Positions 53,464 to 62,516 of a DNA stretch of 64,000 nucleotides are shown here, in pieces. The translations under genes were made by a program, and so were the position numbers. Each line of letters opens with the position of its first letter. The stretch's first letter is position 1. The notes beneath the pieces are model-generated. The model saw only the letters and a program-made list of their open reading frames with translations, made no database searches and was not told the origin of the DNA. Source of the stretch: Elizabethkingia bruuniana (GTDB lineage: Bacteria; Bacteroidota; Bacteroidia; Flavobacteriales; Weeksellaceae); the NCBI RefSeq assembly GCF_002024805.1, contig NZ_CP014337.1, forward strand, positions 930,001-994,000, given 5' to 3'.

Positions 53464-54669
53464 ATGAAAGAATTTCTGCGTCTTTTAAAGCGAGAATTTA
53501 AGCTTTTTGTAGCCAATGATACCCTGAGATCAGTATTCTTTCTGGCTCCGATTCTGTATGCTGTTTTACTAGGTTTTGTTTACCAAAGCGGAAAAGTAGA
53601 GAATATTCCGGTATTGGTTGTAGACAGGGACAACACTCCCTTGTCTAATCAGCTGACTGATATGCTGGATGATAACAGCAGTATAAAAGTTATTAAATAT
53701 ATACAGGAGCCACAAAGCATAAAGGATGAAGTTATAAAAAATGAAGCTGCTGCAGTGGTTATGATTCCGGCAAAATTTGAGGCAGACATGCTGCAGAAAA
53801 AATATCCGGAGCTTAATGTTTATGTGAATACAGGAAATGTTTTAACAGCTAATTTTGCTTCTAAAGCGCTACAGCTTACAATTGGTACTTTTTCTGCGGG
53901 AGCTTCTATAAAAGGTCTTCAGAAAATGGGAATGCCGGCCGTAAAAGCTGCAACTCAATATGAGCCTTTTAAGACTAATTATATTACCCTGTTTAATACA
54001 ACCAGTAACTACCTTATCTTTATGTGGCCTGCGATGCTTGCAGTAGTACTGCAGCAGGTAATCCTTTTGGCAATGGCAGTAAGTTTTGCTGCGGAATTCC
54101 AGAGAGGGTCGTTTATTAAAGAATATTACGGAATGCGCAGATGGGCTTTCCCTACCATGTTGATAAAAGTAATCCCAATATGGTTTTTCTCGATTCTTAT
54201 TGTAGGAATCTATTACCTTATGCATATGATTTTTAAGGTTCCAATGCCGGAAGGTATTTTTAACTTTATATTGCTCACGGCAGTTTTTGTTGGATCTGCA
54301 TCATTTCTGGGCGTATTTATTAGTATTTTGATTCCGGATGCACTGAAGGCTACTCAAATTTTAATGGTACTGGCGTCGCCGTCCTTTATTATCAGTGGTT
54401 TTACATGGCCGCTTAGTGCAATGCCAGCGGCAGTACAATTTTTAGCCAATATTATTCCACTGACACCATTTTTACAGGCATTCAAAATACTTCTGATTCA
54501 GAAAGGCTCTGTTGAACTTACCTATCCGTATTTACAACACCTGATTATTCTTCTGGTTGTATACGGAGTTTTAGGCTGGATCGCTTTGAAAATAAAGTTA
54601 TGGAAGATGTTCCGCTATCTTAAGCCTGAAGAAGTAAAGTCTGAGGACGAATTAATCGATTTAAAATAA
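53464..54669 (+). CDS. ABC-2 type transporter permease (YhhJ/YbhR-like)
   Basis: The 401-residue protein has a first membrane helix (about 22-42), a large periplasmic domain (about 45-175, with VLVVDRDNTPLSNQL) and five helices from about 180 to 375, as in the ABC2_membrane_3 family of drug exporters. No ATP-binding protein is encoded in or next to the operon, and the usual second permease is missing as well. An ATPase from another locus may serve it. Confidence 0.85.
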   Translation: MKEFLRLLKREFKLFVANDTLRSVFFLAPILYAVLLGFVYQSGKVENIPVLVVDRDNTPLSNQLTDMLDDNSSIKVIKYIQEPQSIKDEVIKNEAAAVVMIPAKFEADMLQKKYPELNVYVNTGNVLTANFASKALQLTIGTFSAGASIKGLQKMGMPAVKAATQYEPFKTNYITLFNTTSNYLIFMWPAMLAVVLQQVILLAMAVSFAAEFQRGSFIKEYYGMRRWAFPTMLIKVIPIWFFSILIVGIYYLMHMIFKVPMPEGIFNFILLTAVFVGSASFLGVFISILIPDALKATQILMVLASPSFIISGFTWPLSAMPAAVQFLANIIPLTPFLQAFKILLIQKGSVELTYPYLQHLIILLVVYGVLGWIALKIKLWKMFRYLKPEEVKSEDELIDLK

Positions 54670-54698
54670 ATTAACTTATTCTTTAAGTGAATAAAATT

Positions 54699-54725
54699 AA
54701 AAGGTGAACTTGCTCACCTTTTTTC
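54699..54725 (+). terminator. terminator after the efflux operon
   Basis: Arms AAAAGGTGA and TCACCTTTT around a 6-nt loop with six T. It lies 30 bp after the permease stop. Confidence 0.8.
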
Positions 54726-54813
54726 ATGAAATACCTCATGAAAATTCATAAACTTTCATAAATAGGCTAAGAATAACTGAAATATTGTTTAGCTTTATTG
54801 GAAAATATGGGTT

Positions 54814-55248
54814 ATGTCAGTTATCGTTACCGAAACATATAACGTACCTGTAGAACAAGTATGGAAGGCCATTACCGATAAAGATGAAATGAAAATCTGG
54901 TATTTTGATATTCCCAACTTTGTTCTTAAAGAGGGAGCTGTGTTCGATTTTTTTGAACCCGGGGATGAAAAAAAATACCTTCATCGCTGTCAGGTACTTG
55001 GTTTTGAACCTAACAGGTTTTTAAAGCATACCTGGACACACCCGGATCATAGCAGAGGCTCATCGGAATTGTTATGGGAACTTGAAAAAACAGATAACGG
55101 AACAAAGCTAACCTTAACACATACAGGATTAGATAGTTTCTCCGATGCCGGAGCCGACTTTGCAAAAGAAAATTATAAAGCAGGTTGGAATGAAATTCTG
55201 GGTAAATCACTTAAAAATTTTTTAGAAAATAATGGAGATAAAGTTTAA
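54814..55248 (+). CDS. SRPBCC / AHSA1-domain protein
   Basis: The 144-residue protein has the START-like fold of the activator-of-Hsp90-homologue group: VPVEQVWKAITDKDEMKIWYFDIPNF at the start, ELLWELEKTDNGTKLTLTHTGL in the middle and a long C-terminal helix (WNEILGKSLKNFLEN). It probably binds a small hydrophobic ligand in the cytosol. It overlaps the VOC gene by 17 bp, so the two are translationally coupled. Confidence 0.85.
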   Translation: MSVIVTETYNVPVEQVWKAITDKDEMKIWYFDIPNFVLKEGAVFDFFEPGDEKKYLHRCQVLGFEPNRFLKHTWTHPDHSRGSSELLWELEKTDNGTKLTLTHTGLDSFSDAGADFAKENYKAGWNEILGKSLKNFLENNGDKV

Positions 55249-55609
55249 TACACTTACCCCTAATTTATGGACAACAGAATTAGATGAAACGATTGAATTC
55301 TATACAACAAATTTAGGGTTTCAGTGCCTGAAAAAAGATGAAGAATGGCAGTGGACATTGCTGAAAAAAGATGATGTTGAGATTATGTTTTCTAAACCTA
55401 ATGAGCAGATTCCTTTCAAAAGCTCAATGTTTTCCGGATCATTTTATTTTAACATTCAGGATGTTAATAATCTTTGGGAACAGCTGAAAGATAAAACAGA
55501 GATATGTTATAATATTGAAGATTTTCCGTGGCAAATGCGGGAATTTGCTATTTATGATAACAATGGCTATATCCTGCAGTTTGGTCAGGATGTAGAAACT
55601 TTGAAATAA
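55232..55609 (+). CDS. VOC-family (glyoxalase/bleomycin-resistance-like) protein
   Basis: The 125-residue protein has the two beta-alpha-beta-beta-beta halves of the VOC fold: TELDETIEFYTTNLGFQCL, WTLLKKDDVEIMF, SFYFNIQDVNNLWEQLKDK, and MREFAIYDNNGYILQFGQ with the usual metal-site Glu replaced by Gln in the last strand. It may be a binding protein or a dioxygenase/isomerase-like enzyme; the substrate is unknown. The start lies in the end of the previous gene. Confidence 0.8.
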   Translation: MEIKFNTLTPNLWTTELDETIEFYTTNLGFQCLKKDEEWQWTLLKKDDVEIMFSKPNEQIPFKSSMFSGSFYFNIQDVNNLWEQLKDKTEICYNIEDFPWQMREFAIYDNNGYILQFGQDVETLK

Positions 55610-55660
55610 TTATTATTGGAGTAAATTTATATTGATTTAATCGTTTTTTAGACAAATAAT

Positions 55661-56578
55661 ATGGCTGTACAATCACAAAAGGTAACAGATAATCCTAATG
55701 CCAATACCTATTTCATGGTATGGAATTTAAAAAACACAGATAATATTAAAGAAGCTTTTCAGAGAGTATGTGCTTTGGTTTCGAATCTTAATAATTCGGC
55801 AGCAGTACGATTTCCAAATGTAAGGGTTAGCTGCGTTATGGGAATCGGTTATAATGCATGGAAAAAGCTGAAACTTCAGGAGCCACTGCCTAAAGAGCTT
55901 GATATCTTTAAAGAAGTAAAAGGGGAGAAGCATATAGCTGTTTCTACTCCGGGTGATTTGCATTTTCATATCAGGGCAGATCAGTTCAGTATTTGTTTTG
56001 ATATGGCCACAGCAATTTCCGATGTATTATCTCCTGTTGCCAGCTGTATAGAGGAAATACATGGTTTCAGATATTGGGATGGAAGAGCCATATTGGGATT
56101 TGTAGACGGAACAGAGAACCCACAGGGATCCGACCGAGATTTCTTTGCAAAGGTGGGAACAGAAGATGAGGTATATGAAGGCGGAAGCTATCTGTTTGTA
56201 CAGAAATATACTCATGATATGAAAGCATGGAACTCATTGCCTGTACCAGAGCAGGAAAAAGTAATTGGTCGCTACAAAGCAAGTGATATAGAAATGACAG
56301 ATGATGTGAAGCCAACAAATTCGCACAGTGCTCTGGCTAACGTAGGAGATGATTTCAAAGTGGTTCGGGATAATATGCCTTTCCGGACAAGTTCCGAAAC
56401 CGGAACTTATTTTATCGCTTATGCCAGTACGTTCAGTACCGTACAAAAAATGCTTGAAAGTATGTTCGTTGGTGATCCTGCAGGTAATTATGACAGAATA
56501 CTAGACTTCAGTACTGCAAAAACCGGATGTTTGTTTTTTGTACCAACAATGGATATGCTTGGTGATTTTTCGGGATAA
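55661..56578 (+). CDS. DyP-type haem peroxidase
   Basis: The 305-residue protein has the DyP signature ILGFVDGTENPQG with the catalytic Asp, a distal Arg in FKVVRDNMPF, and the proximal His in TNSHSALANVG. Length and order match class B DyP enzymes, which lack a Tat signal and can be packed into encapsulins; no encapsulin gene is in this window. It uses hydrogen peroxide to oxidise dyes or other substrates. Confidence 0.9.
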   Translation: MAVQSQKVTDNPNANTYFMVWNLKNTDNIKEAFQRVCALVSNLNNSAAVRFPNVRVSCVMGIGYNAWKKLKLQEPLPKELDIFKEVKGEKHIAVSTPGDLHFHIRADQFSICFDMATAISDVLSPVASCIEEIHGFRYWDGRAILGFVDGTENPQGSDRDFFAKVGTEDEVYEGGSYLFVQKYTHDMKAWNSLPVPEQEKVIGRYKASDIEMTDDVKPTNSHSALANVGDDFKVVRDNMPFRTSSETGTYFIAYASTFSTVQKMLESMFVGDPAGNYDRILDFSTAKTGCLFFVPTMDMLGDFSG

Positions 56579-56641
56579 AATTTTGTACTTTTGACTCAAT
56601 TATAAAAGGGGATGAATACCCCTGAAAATAAAAATAGGTAA

Positions 56642-57688
56642 ATGAAAAAAAATATAGTTATAGGGCTTATGGCTCTTACACTTTTAGCTTCTTGTAACAA
56701 GGAGAAAACAGTTATAAAAAGTATTCAGGAATATAATGCTACAATGCAGGATAAAGGCTATCATTTCGGAGATAAGATAGCTTTACCTTCCGATGTAACA
56801 GGAAATGCAGAAAGCATCAGTATAAGCTTCGGAGATAAAGAAAGTAATACACTGACTATTGACCCTAAATTTTTCACACTGGGAGAGAATGATGTAACAT
56901 TCAATATCAAGATGAAAGATGGTAAAGTGGTCAACCAGGATGCAACAATTAATGTATTTGCATCTAAACCAGAGCAAAATCTTACTTATGAGCAGGTTGC
57001 TGAATATCCGCATGATCCGAAAAATTTTGTACAGGGATTTCAGCTAGACGGAAATACAGTCTATGAATCGGATGGACAATTCGATCAGTCCAGACTAATT
57101 AAATATACATTAGGACAGACCCAGCCTATTGCTGAAGCAAAACCTAGTCCTGCTCCCGGAACTCAGTTAGTTGAAAAAATATTCTCTGAAGGAAGTACAA
57201 TAGCCGGAGATAAAGTGTTTCAACTGGACTGGAAAAATAAAATTGGTTTCATTTATAATAAAGCTAATTTGCAGCAGATAGGACAGTTTCAGTATCCTAC
57301 TGAAATGACAGAGGGCTGGGGATTGACTTATGACGGCAAAAACCTGATTGCTTCAGATGGTTCTTCTAATATCTATTTCCTGGATGTTAATGATCCTTCC
57401 AAAGTGGTAAGAAAAATCGGAGTAGCCGGATCAGAAATGGCATATGGTCAGATTAATGAACTGGAGTATTATAAAGGATTTATTTATGCCAACGTATGGC
57501 AACAGCCTGTGGTACTAAAAATTGATCCTGCAACTGGGGAAGTGGTAGGGAGATATGATTTCTCTGACTATGTGAAATTACATACCAAAGGATCCGATGA
57601 TGTCCTGAATGGTATAGCCTTTAAAGGTGATAATATGCTGGTAACCGGTAAGAACTGGCCGAAGATATACGAAGTAAAATTAAAGTAA
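56642..57688 (+). CDS. glutaminyl-peptide cyclotransferase, lipoprotein
   Basis: The 348-residue protein has a lipobox (LLASC, Cys18), then an N-terminal beta domain (about 25-110) and a beta-propeller of the plant-type glutaminyl cyclase family: YPHDPKNFVQGFQLDGNTVYESDG, EGSTIAGDKVFQLDWK, YPTEMTEGWGLTYDGKNLIASDG and VLNGIAFKGDNMLVTGKNWPKIYEV. It converts N-terminal Gln of exported proteins to pyroglutamate at the cell envelope. Bacteroidota lipoproteins and secreted proteins often have such N-termini. Confidence 0.9.
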   Translation: MKKNIVIGLMALTLLASCNKEKTVIKSIQEYNATMQDKGYHFGDKIALPSDVTGNAESISISFGDKESNTLTIDPKFFTLGENDVTFNIKMKDGKVVNQDATINVFASKPEQNLTYEQVAEYPHDPKNFVQGFQLDGNTVYESDGQFDQSRLIKYTLGQTQPIAEAKPSPAPGTQLVEKIFSEGSTIAGDKVFQLDWKNKIGFIYNKANLQQIGQFQYPTEMTEGWGLTYDGKNLIASDGSSNIYFLDVNDPSKVVRKIGVAGSEMAYGQINELEYYKGFIYANVWQQPVVLKIDPATGEVVGRYDFSDYVKLHTKGSDDVLNGIAFKGDNMLVTGKNWPKIYEVKLK

Positions 57689-57711
57689 GCTTTCGCTTAC
57701 TTTAATTTTTT
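57676..57711. terminator. terminator overlapping the end of the glutaminyl cyclase gene
   Basis: Perfect 15-bp arms (AAAATTAAAGTAAGC and its reverse complement) around a TTTC loop, then T residues. The left arm contains the last codons and the stop. Confidence 0.85.
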
Positions 57712-57744
57712 CTGCTCATAGCAAAATGGCTTTAGGGCTTTAGT

Positions 57745-58380
57745 CTAAAGCTGATTTAATAATTTTTCAATGTTAACACGCTTCATATAATCAGGGTTCA
57801 CAAATTTATAGGTTATAGTAGCATGAGAATCGAGAACGTACACAGCGGGGATTGGCAAAGAGTATTGTTCTGTCTGATTAATTTGAAGTAAGTCTATTCC
57901 CATGGCTTTATAATGAGGGATAACAAACTCTTGTAACTCAATATCGATTCCCAATTTTTTAGCCAGTAAATTATCCTTATCAGACAAAATTTGGAAACCT
58001 GTATTTTGCTGTTGCTGCCATTCAGCATTAATACTTGCAGGTTGTGGGGTAATAATAACCAGATTTGCATCCTTTGCTTTAAACTGGTGAAGTTCATTTT
58101 GTAGTGCTTGTATTTCCAAGTTGCAGTAAGGGCACCAACTTCCTCTGAGGAAGGCGATCACAAGTTTATTTTTTAACAATTCCTGTAAAGAATGCATTTG
58201 TCCGTCAAAATTGGAAAGTTGGAAATCCGGGAATTTATCTCCAATTTTAAGACTTTTACTTCCGGTTTGTTTCTCTTCCAAATCCTGGACAGATCTTTGA
58301 AAAGCCTGTAATGTTTCTGCGGGAATTTGAGATGCTAATGTTTCGTTGAATTGGGCAATGTTCTTTGCTAAAATATCCAT
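57745..58380 (-). CDS. peroxiredoxin-like protein (AhpC/TSA family)
   Basis: The 211-residue protein starts with a helical region (1-40) and then has a thioredoxin-fold AhpC/TSA domain: KIGDKFPDFQLSNFDGQ, LVIAFLRGSWCPYCNLEIQAL with the peroxidatic Cys in WCPYC, LVIITPQP and SLPIPAVYVLDSHATITYKFVNPDY. The CxxC pattern differs from 2-Cys peroxiredoxins and is common in this subgroup. It reduces peroxides or acts as a thiol oxidoreductase. It is divergent to the HxlR regulator gene, which likely controls it. Confidence 0.85.
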   Translation of the reverse strand: MDILAKNIAQFNETLASQIPAETLQAFQRSVQDLEEKQTGSKSLKIGDKFPDFQLSNFDGQMHSLQELLKNKLVIAFLRGSWCPYCNLEIQALQNELHQFKAKDANLVIITPQPASINAEWQQQQNTGFQILSDKDNLLAKKLGIDIELQEFVIPHYKAMGIDLLQINQTEQYSLPIPAVYVLDSHATITYKFVNPDYMKRVNIEKLLNQL

Positions 58381-58437
58381 ATGATTTTATTTAATTTTGC
58401 AAATATTTATAACTATCCGGAGATAGACAATAACGCA

Positions 58438-58445
58438 TAAATTTG
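58438..58445 (+). promoter_or_regulatory. -7 element of the HxlR regulator gene
   Basis: TAAATTTG, a perfect -7; transcription would start near 58452, about 20 nt before the ATG at 58473. The 92-bp divergent region also holds the peroxiredoxin promoter. TCCCTATGGGATA at 58446-58458 is a small palindrome that could be the operator. Confidence 0.55.
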
Positions 58446-58472
58446 TCCCTATGGGATAAAAAAGTCAATTTT

Positions 58473-58814
58473 ATGAATACAAAGGAAAGAGCGATAGAAG
58501 AAAAAATATGTCCACTTGAATTTGCCGTAAATGCAATAAGCGGAAAATGGAAAATTCCTATCGTTTGGCAGATTAATGAAGGTAAAAAACGTCCTAGTGA
58601 ATTTATCAAAGGAATTGGTAAAGTAGACAGGCGTGTTCTTAATCAGCAGCTTAAAGAAATGGAGTCAGCAGGTCTTTTAACAAAAGTTTCCTATCCTGAG
58701 TTGCCACCACGTGTAGAATATTCCCTTACACCTCTTGGTGAAGATTTAGTAAAAGTATTGTGGCAGCTTAATGCTTGGGGAGAAGTATTGCTGGAAAAAA
58801 GTAATAAGTCGTAA
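58473..58814 (+). CDS. HxlR-family transcriptional regulator
   Basis: The 113-residue protein (ATG at 58473 chosen; an upstream TTG is open but overlaps the promoter) has the HxlR winged helix: CPLEFAVNAISGKWKIPIVWQINEGKKRPSEF with the conserved Cys at residue 12, GIGKVDRRVLNQQLKEMESAGLL and PPRVEYSLTPLGEDL. Such Cys-containing members sense electrophiles or redox state. It faces away from the peroxiredoxin gene and probably controls it. Confidence 0.9.
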   Translation: MNTKERAIEEKICPLEFAVNAISGKWKIPIVWQINEGKKRPSEFIKGIGKVDRRVLNQQLKEMESAGLLTKVSYPELPPRVEYSLTPLGEDLVKVLWQLNAWGEVLLEKSNKS

Positions 58815-58920
58815 GTATATATCTTACACAATGGAATTCCGGACGTTAGTCATTGTTTTCAAAATGAGCTTGCAATCGAGCCAAACAAGCTTTATCTTTA
58901 CACCTCGAAAAAAATAAGAT

Positions 58921-59535
58921 ATGCACATTGCGGTAACAGGAAATATAGGGGCTGGAAAAACCACGCTCACAACGATGTTGGCTAAACATTACGGATGGGA
59001 AGCGCAGTTTGAAGACGTAGATCATAATCCGTATCTGGACGATTTCTACCACGACATGGCTAAATGGGCGTTTAACCTTCAGATTTACTTCTTAGGAAGT
59101 CGCTTTAAACAAATTAAAGAAATCCGTGAGAGTGGTAAGAATGTTATTCAGGACAGAACGATCTATGAAGACGCTCATATATTTGCTGAAAACCTTAATG
59201 ATATGGGGCTTTTAACTGAAAGAGATTTCAATAACTATAAGTCAGTATTCAATCTGATGAAAACCTTCGTGTCGGCACCGGATCTATTGATTTATCTAAG
59301 AGCGGATATCTCTAAACTTGTTGCACAGATTGCAAAAAGAGGAAGAGACTATGAAGCAGGAATCAGCATTGATTATCTTTCGAAGCTGAATGATAAGTAT
59401 GAGAAATGGATCAAAGGTTATGATGAAGGGAAATTGCTTATTATAGACGTTAATGATATTGACTTTGTTGAGAAACCAGAAGACTTTGGTTTTATCTTAG
59501 ATAGTATTGACAGTAATCTTAATGGTCTTTTCTAA
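58921..59535 (+). CDS. deoxynucleoside kinase
   Basis: The 204-residue protein has P-loop GNIGAGKTT, the substrate-site segment EDVDHNPYLDDFY, the DRTIYEDAHIF block (DRS motif) and the lid KRGRDYEAGISIDYL. It belongs to the dNK group (deoxyadenosine/deoxyguanosine kinase type) and phosphorylates deoxynucleosides for salvage. The gene is followed 14 bp later by the ArsC-like gene. Confidence 0.9.
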   Translation: MHIAVTGNIGAGKTTLTTMLAKHYGWEAQFEDVDHNPYLDDFYHDMAKWAFNLQIYFLGSRFKQIKEIRESGKNVIQDRTIYEDAHIFAENLNDMGLLTERDFNNYKSVFNLMKTFVSAPDLLIYLRADISKLVAQIAKRGRDYEAGISIDYLSKLNDKYEKWIKGYDEGKLLIIDVNDIDFVEKPEDFGFILDSIDSNLNGLF

Positions 59536-59549
59536 AATTTAACCAGACA

Positions 59550-59897
59550 ATGGGAATACAAATCTTACATAACAAAAGATGTTCAAAATCCAGAGAAGCA
59601 TTACAGTATCTGGAAAATCAGAATATAGATTTTGAGCTTATTAATATTATTCAGAATCCACTGAATAAGCAAGAGGTAGTATCAGTACTCCAAAAGCTTG
59701 GGATGAAAGCAGAAGATTTGGTGAGAAAAAGCGATGCGCTATTTAAAGAAAAATATGCAGGACAGGAATTAGATGAAGATGATTGGATTAATGTTTTGGT
59801 GGATAATCCAACTCTAATCCAAAGACCTGTTGTTATAAAAGATAACAAAGCTGTTATCGGAAGACCATTGGAAAATATAGTAGACTTCCTAAAATAA
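59550..59897 (+). CDS. ArsC/Spx-family arsenate reductase-like protein
   Basis: The 115-residue protein has the glutaredoxin-dependent ArsC layout: HNKRCSKSREAL with catalytic Cys11, VVSVLQKLGMKAEDLVRKSD, and NPTLIQRPVVIKDNKAVIGRP with the conserved Arg. Whether it reduces arsenate or has another role (YfgD-like) cannot be told; no other ars gene is near. A bidirectional terminator follows. Confidence 0.85.
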   Translation: MGIQILHNKRCSKSREALQYLENQNIDFELINIIQNPLNKQEVVSVLQKLGMKAEDLVRKSDALFKEKYAGQELDEDDWINVLVDNPTLIQRPVVIKDNKAVIGRPLENIVDFLK

Positions 59898-59921
59898 TCT
59901 AGGCTGTTTATATGGAAAAGC

Positions 59922-59956
59922 AAAAGGACTGAAGAGATATTCTTCAGTCCTTTTTT
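59922..59956. terminator. bidirectional terminator between ArsC-like and plug-domain genes
   Basis: Perfect 14-bp arms AAAAGGACTGAAGA and TCTTCAGTCCTTTT around GATAT, with A and T tracts on both sides. Confidence 0.9.
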
Positions 59957-59969
59957 ATGGTATCCGGGA

Positions 59970-62363
59970 TTATGGCATTGTCCCGTTATAGTATAAAGGT
60001 TTGTCATCCTTATCAAAACCTATAATAATAACCTGATAATTTTTTGGGGTATCATTATTATAAAACTGTATTGCAGAAGGAGCTTTATCCTGAGCTTTTA
60101 AATCAGGATTCCAGTATAATACATCACGTGTATCGCTAGGAATAGTTTTATAGGCTTCTTTGCTGTAATCCGGGTTATAAAATTCTGCTACTTTATCATA
60201 ACCCAAAATAGTTGCAGTATTATCCATAAAAGGGTCTTTTACGGCTGGAGTAGCGGCTTGGATATCTCCTCTTCGGGTATAGATAGCGACAGCATTTCCA
60301 AGCAGCCCGGAACCTTTAATCACTTTTACCATGGCAATATTACTTACAGGTGTACTGTTAATCATGCTGGCGTCCATAGGAACTTCATCCATATATAATG
60401 CAGCCTTTCCTCCTCTTATATATGGGACATAATTTCCTGATTCCATTTGGAAAGTTAATCCGGCAACTCTGCCTTGCAACCATTGTAATATGTTCTGAGA
60501 GCTTTGTGCATCCTGATTTTCATTCACGAGGTCGAAGACCTGTTCATTCATACTTCTGAACATTCCGCTACTCAATTTGTCATTAAGTATTCTCTTTTCA
60601 TCCCTCTTTTTCGCCTTCAGCTGTACTTCCTTGATTAAAATTTCATTATCATGTATAAGCTTCTGATTCTTTTTATTGGTTATTGCACGGGCTATTTCCG
60701 GTGCAGGAGTATCAGTTGCAGCCTGGCGGTCTTCCAAATGGTATTGTGTTACTGGTAAGGAGCTTCTGTAGGTAACAAAATCAACAGTTGGTTCAAAGGA
60801 TATTCTAAGATTGGGGGGATTACTAGCTGCTTTGTTTAAAGTATTTAAAAAATAGGTAACTTTTATAGGTTCATCAGTATTTATGTTATTTAACATAAAA
60901 TAACCTCCATCATCGGTTTGGACTTCATTAATCACTGTGTTATCAGGTGTTTTGAAGATCAGGTTTGCAGAAGTATTTGGAAGAGGTCTGCTGTTGACTG
61001 TTAATTTTCCTCTATAAGAAAAATAAGGTTCAGGTTTATATTTTATATCAGGTGTTCTTCCTGCCATTACATCATTCCAGTCAAAACGATTCCATTTTTC
61101 AGAAATCAAAAGACCATCCAGAGCTTCTGTATTTGCATTTTTAGTAAAATACTGTGCCGGTGCTATTATTTTTGAAGAGAAATCTCCGGTAAGCCATAAA
61201 GCACTTAAAATGTTATTTTTCTCAGTGTTTTTAGCATCATCCCGGACAACCACTGTGTAATTGGAATAATTTTCCTGAGGCGGAATTTCAATCGTGTTGT
61301 ATGCACGTGGTGTTTTATCAGCTTGTGAATATGAAACAGCAGGCTGGGTTACATGTAGCTGTGAAGGATCAATGAAACATAATCTTTGAGCAACAAGGTT
61401 CTCTTTTTCGTCAAATACAGCCAACTGTAGTATACCATTCATCTTATTACTAATAGAAGATGGGATGGTACTTGAAGCCTCTTTATTATTGATGCTGATA
61501 TTGGCTTTGTAGGCCAGTAAATTACTGACAGTACCAATAACTTTATAGTCTTTCAATCCCGAAAGATTATTACTTTTCAGCGTATACTGAATACCTTTTG
61601 CTGTATTGGCTATTTGTATATGTACTCCAGTATCTTTGGCTACAGGTAAATCAATATTTTGCTTTACTCCGTTATTATCTTCAACAACGATTTGGTATGT
61701 CTTTCCTTTTTTGGGAGTAAGGTTGAATACTCCTACATTCTGATCCAATCCTTTGAAGCTGGTAATTTTTTCAGCAGGATTATCTTTGTCTGTTACATAA
61801 CCATGCCATTCGGATGGAGGAGTGCCTTCAGTCTGAAGTCTTACAGCGAATTTGGTAGGAAGATTTTCTATAAAGGTTCCGCCTTCAGGATAGGCCTTAG
61901 CCGTCCATTTTGAATCTTTATTAATAACCAGTCTTTGTGGAGAAGCCGGATTATATACCGGAATAGGCTGTACAAGCTGGAACTCTTCACCAAAATTAGC
62001 CATCCATGTCGTATAGGCTCTCACGAAATAAACATCTTCTTTTAATTTTTCGGAAAGGCTAAGACTACCATTACCTTCACCATTATTTATTGGAAATACC
62101 TTTTTAGCAATTATATTTTTATTACTGTCATACAGTTCAACAAATAAGGAAGATGATATTGTGGATCGGTTATAACCGTCAAAAACAAAAGCTTTAAACC
62201 ACATATTTTCTCCGGAGATGTATTTTTCTTTATCAAAAAGAAGATAAACCTTTTCCTGAGAATATTTTTGATCCAGTACTTGTATTGCCTGATCAATTTT
62301 ACTTTGTGCTTTTATATTGTAAATGAAAGATAGACAGATTGAAAGTATAATTCTGTTTTTCAT
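59970..62363 (-). CDS. MG2-like exported protein with C-terminal TonB-plug domain
   Basis: The 797-residue protein has a signal peptide (CLSFIYNIKAQ), then a beta-domain of macroglobulin type (residues 30-140: KVYLLFDKEKYISGENMWFKAFVFDG), more beta domains, a carboxypeptidase-regulatory-like domain (about 445-500) and a C-terminal plug-like part (about 650-720: ILQWLQGRVAGLTFQ, YIRGGKAALYMDEVPMD, VKVIKGSGLLGNAVAIYTRRG). There is no beta-barrel after the plug. Proteins of this build are common in Flavobacteriia; their role is unclear. It faces the ArsC-like gene. Confidence 0.8.
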   Translation of the reverse strand: MKNRIILSICLSFIYNIKAQSKIDQAIQVLDQKYSQEKVYLLFDKEKYISGENMWFKAFVFDGYNRSTISSSLFVELYDSNKNIIAKKVFPINNGEGNGSLSLSEKLKEDVYFVRAYTTWMANFGEEFQLVQPIPVYNPASPQRLVINKDSKWTAKAYPEGGTFIENLPTKFAVRLQTEGTPPSEWHGYVTDKDNPAEKITSFKGLDQNVGVFNLTPKKGKTYQIVVEDNNGVKQNIDLPVAKDTGVHIQIANTAKGIQYTLKSNNLSGLKDYKVIGTVSNLLAYKANISINNKEASSTIPSSISNKMNGILQLAVFDEKENLVAQRLCFIDPSQLHVTQPAVSYSQADKTPRAYNTIEIPPQENYSNYTVVVRDDAKNTEKNNILSALWLTGDFSSKIIAPAQYFTKNANTEALDGLLISEKWNRFDWNDVMAGRTPDIKYKPEPYFSYRGKLTVNSRPLPNTSANLIFKTPDNTVINEVQTDDGGYFMLNNINTDEPIKVTYFLNTLNKAASNPPNLRISFEPTVDFVTYRSSLPVTQYHLEDRQAATDTPAPEIARAITNKKNQKLIHDNEILIKEVQLKAKKRDEKRILNDKLSSGMFRSMNEQVFDLVNENQDAQSSQNILQWLQGRVAGLTFQMESGNYVPYIRGGKAALYMDEVPMDASMINSTPVSNIAMVKVIKGSGLLGNAVAIYTRRGDIQAATPAVKDPFMDNTATILGYDKVAEFYNPDYSKEAYKTIPSDTRDVLYWNPDLKAQDKAPSAIQFYNNDTPKNYQVIIIGFDKDDKPLYYNGTMP

Positions 62364-62458
62364 GCTAATAATAGATCTTGATTTTAACTTAGAAATTTAG
62401 TGATTTTTCAGATATGTAGCATTAGTTTTTATTTAATATAATAAAAGCATAATCAGCA

Positions 62459-62490
62459 ATAAAAAAACCGGATACTAAAAGCATCCGGTT
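62459..62490 (-). terminator. terminator of icd
   Basis: On the minus strand AAACCGGAT arms (reverse-complement pair 62464-62472 and 62482-62490) around a 9-nt loop are followed by a run of T (the A tract at 62459-62466). It lies 27 bp after the icd stop. Confidence 0.85.
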
Positions 62491-62516
62491 TATATAAATT
62501 ATATATTTATCAGGAA

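Noticed and set aside
58443-58472. TTG start for the HxlR regulator
   Set aside because: It would overlap the -7 element TAAATTTG; the ATG at 58473 gives normal length.
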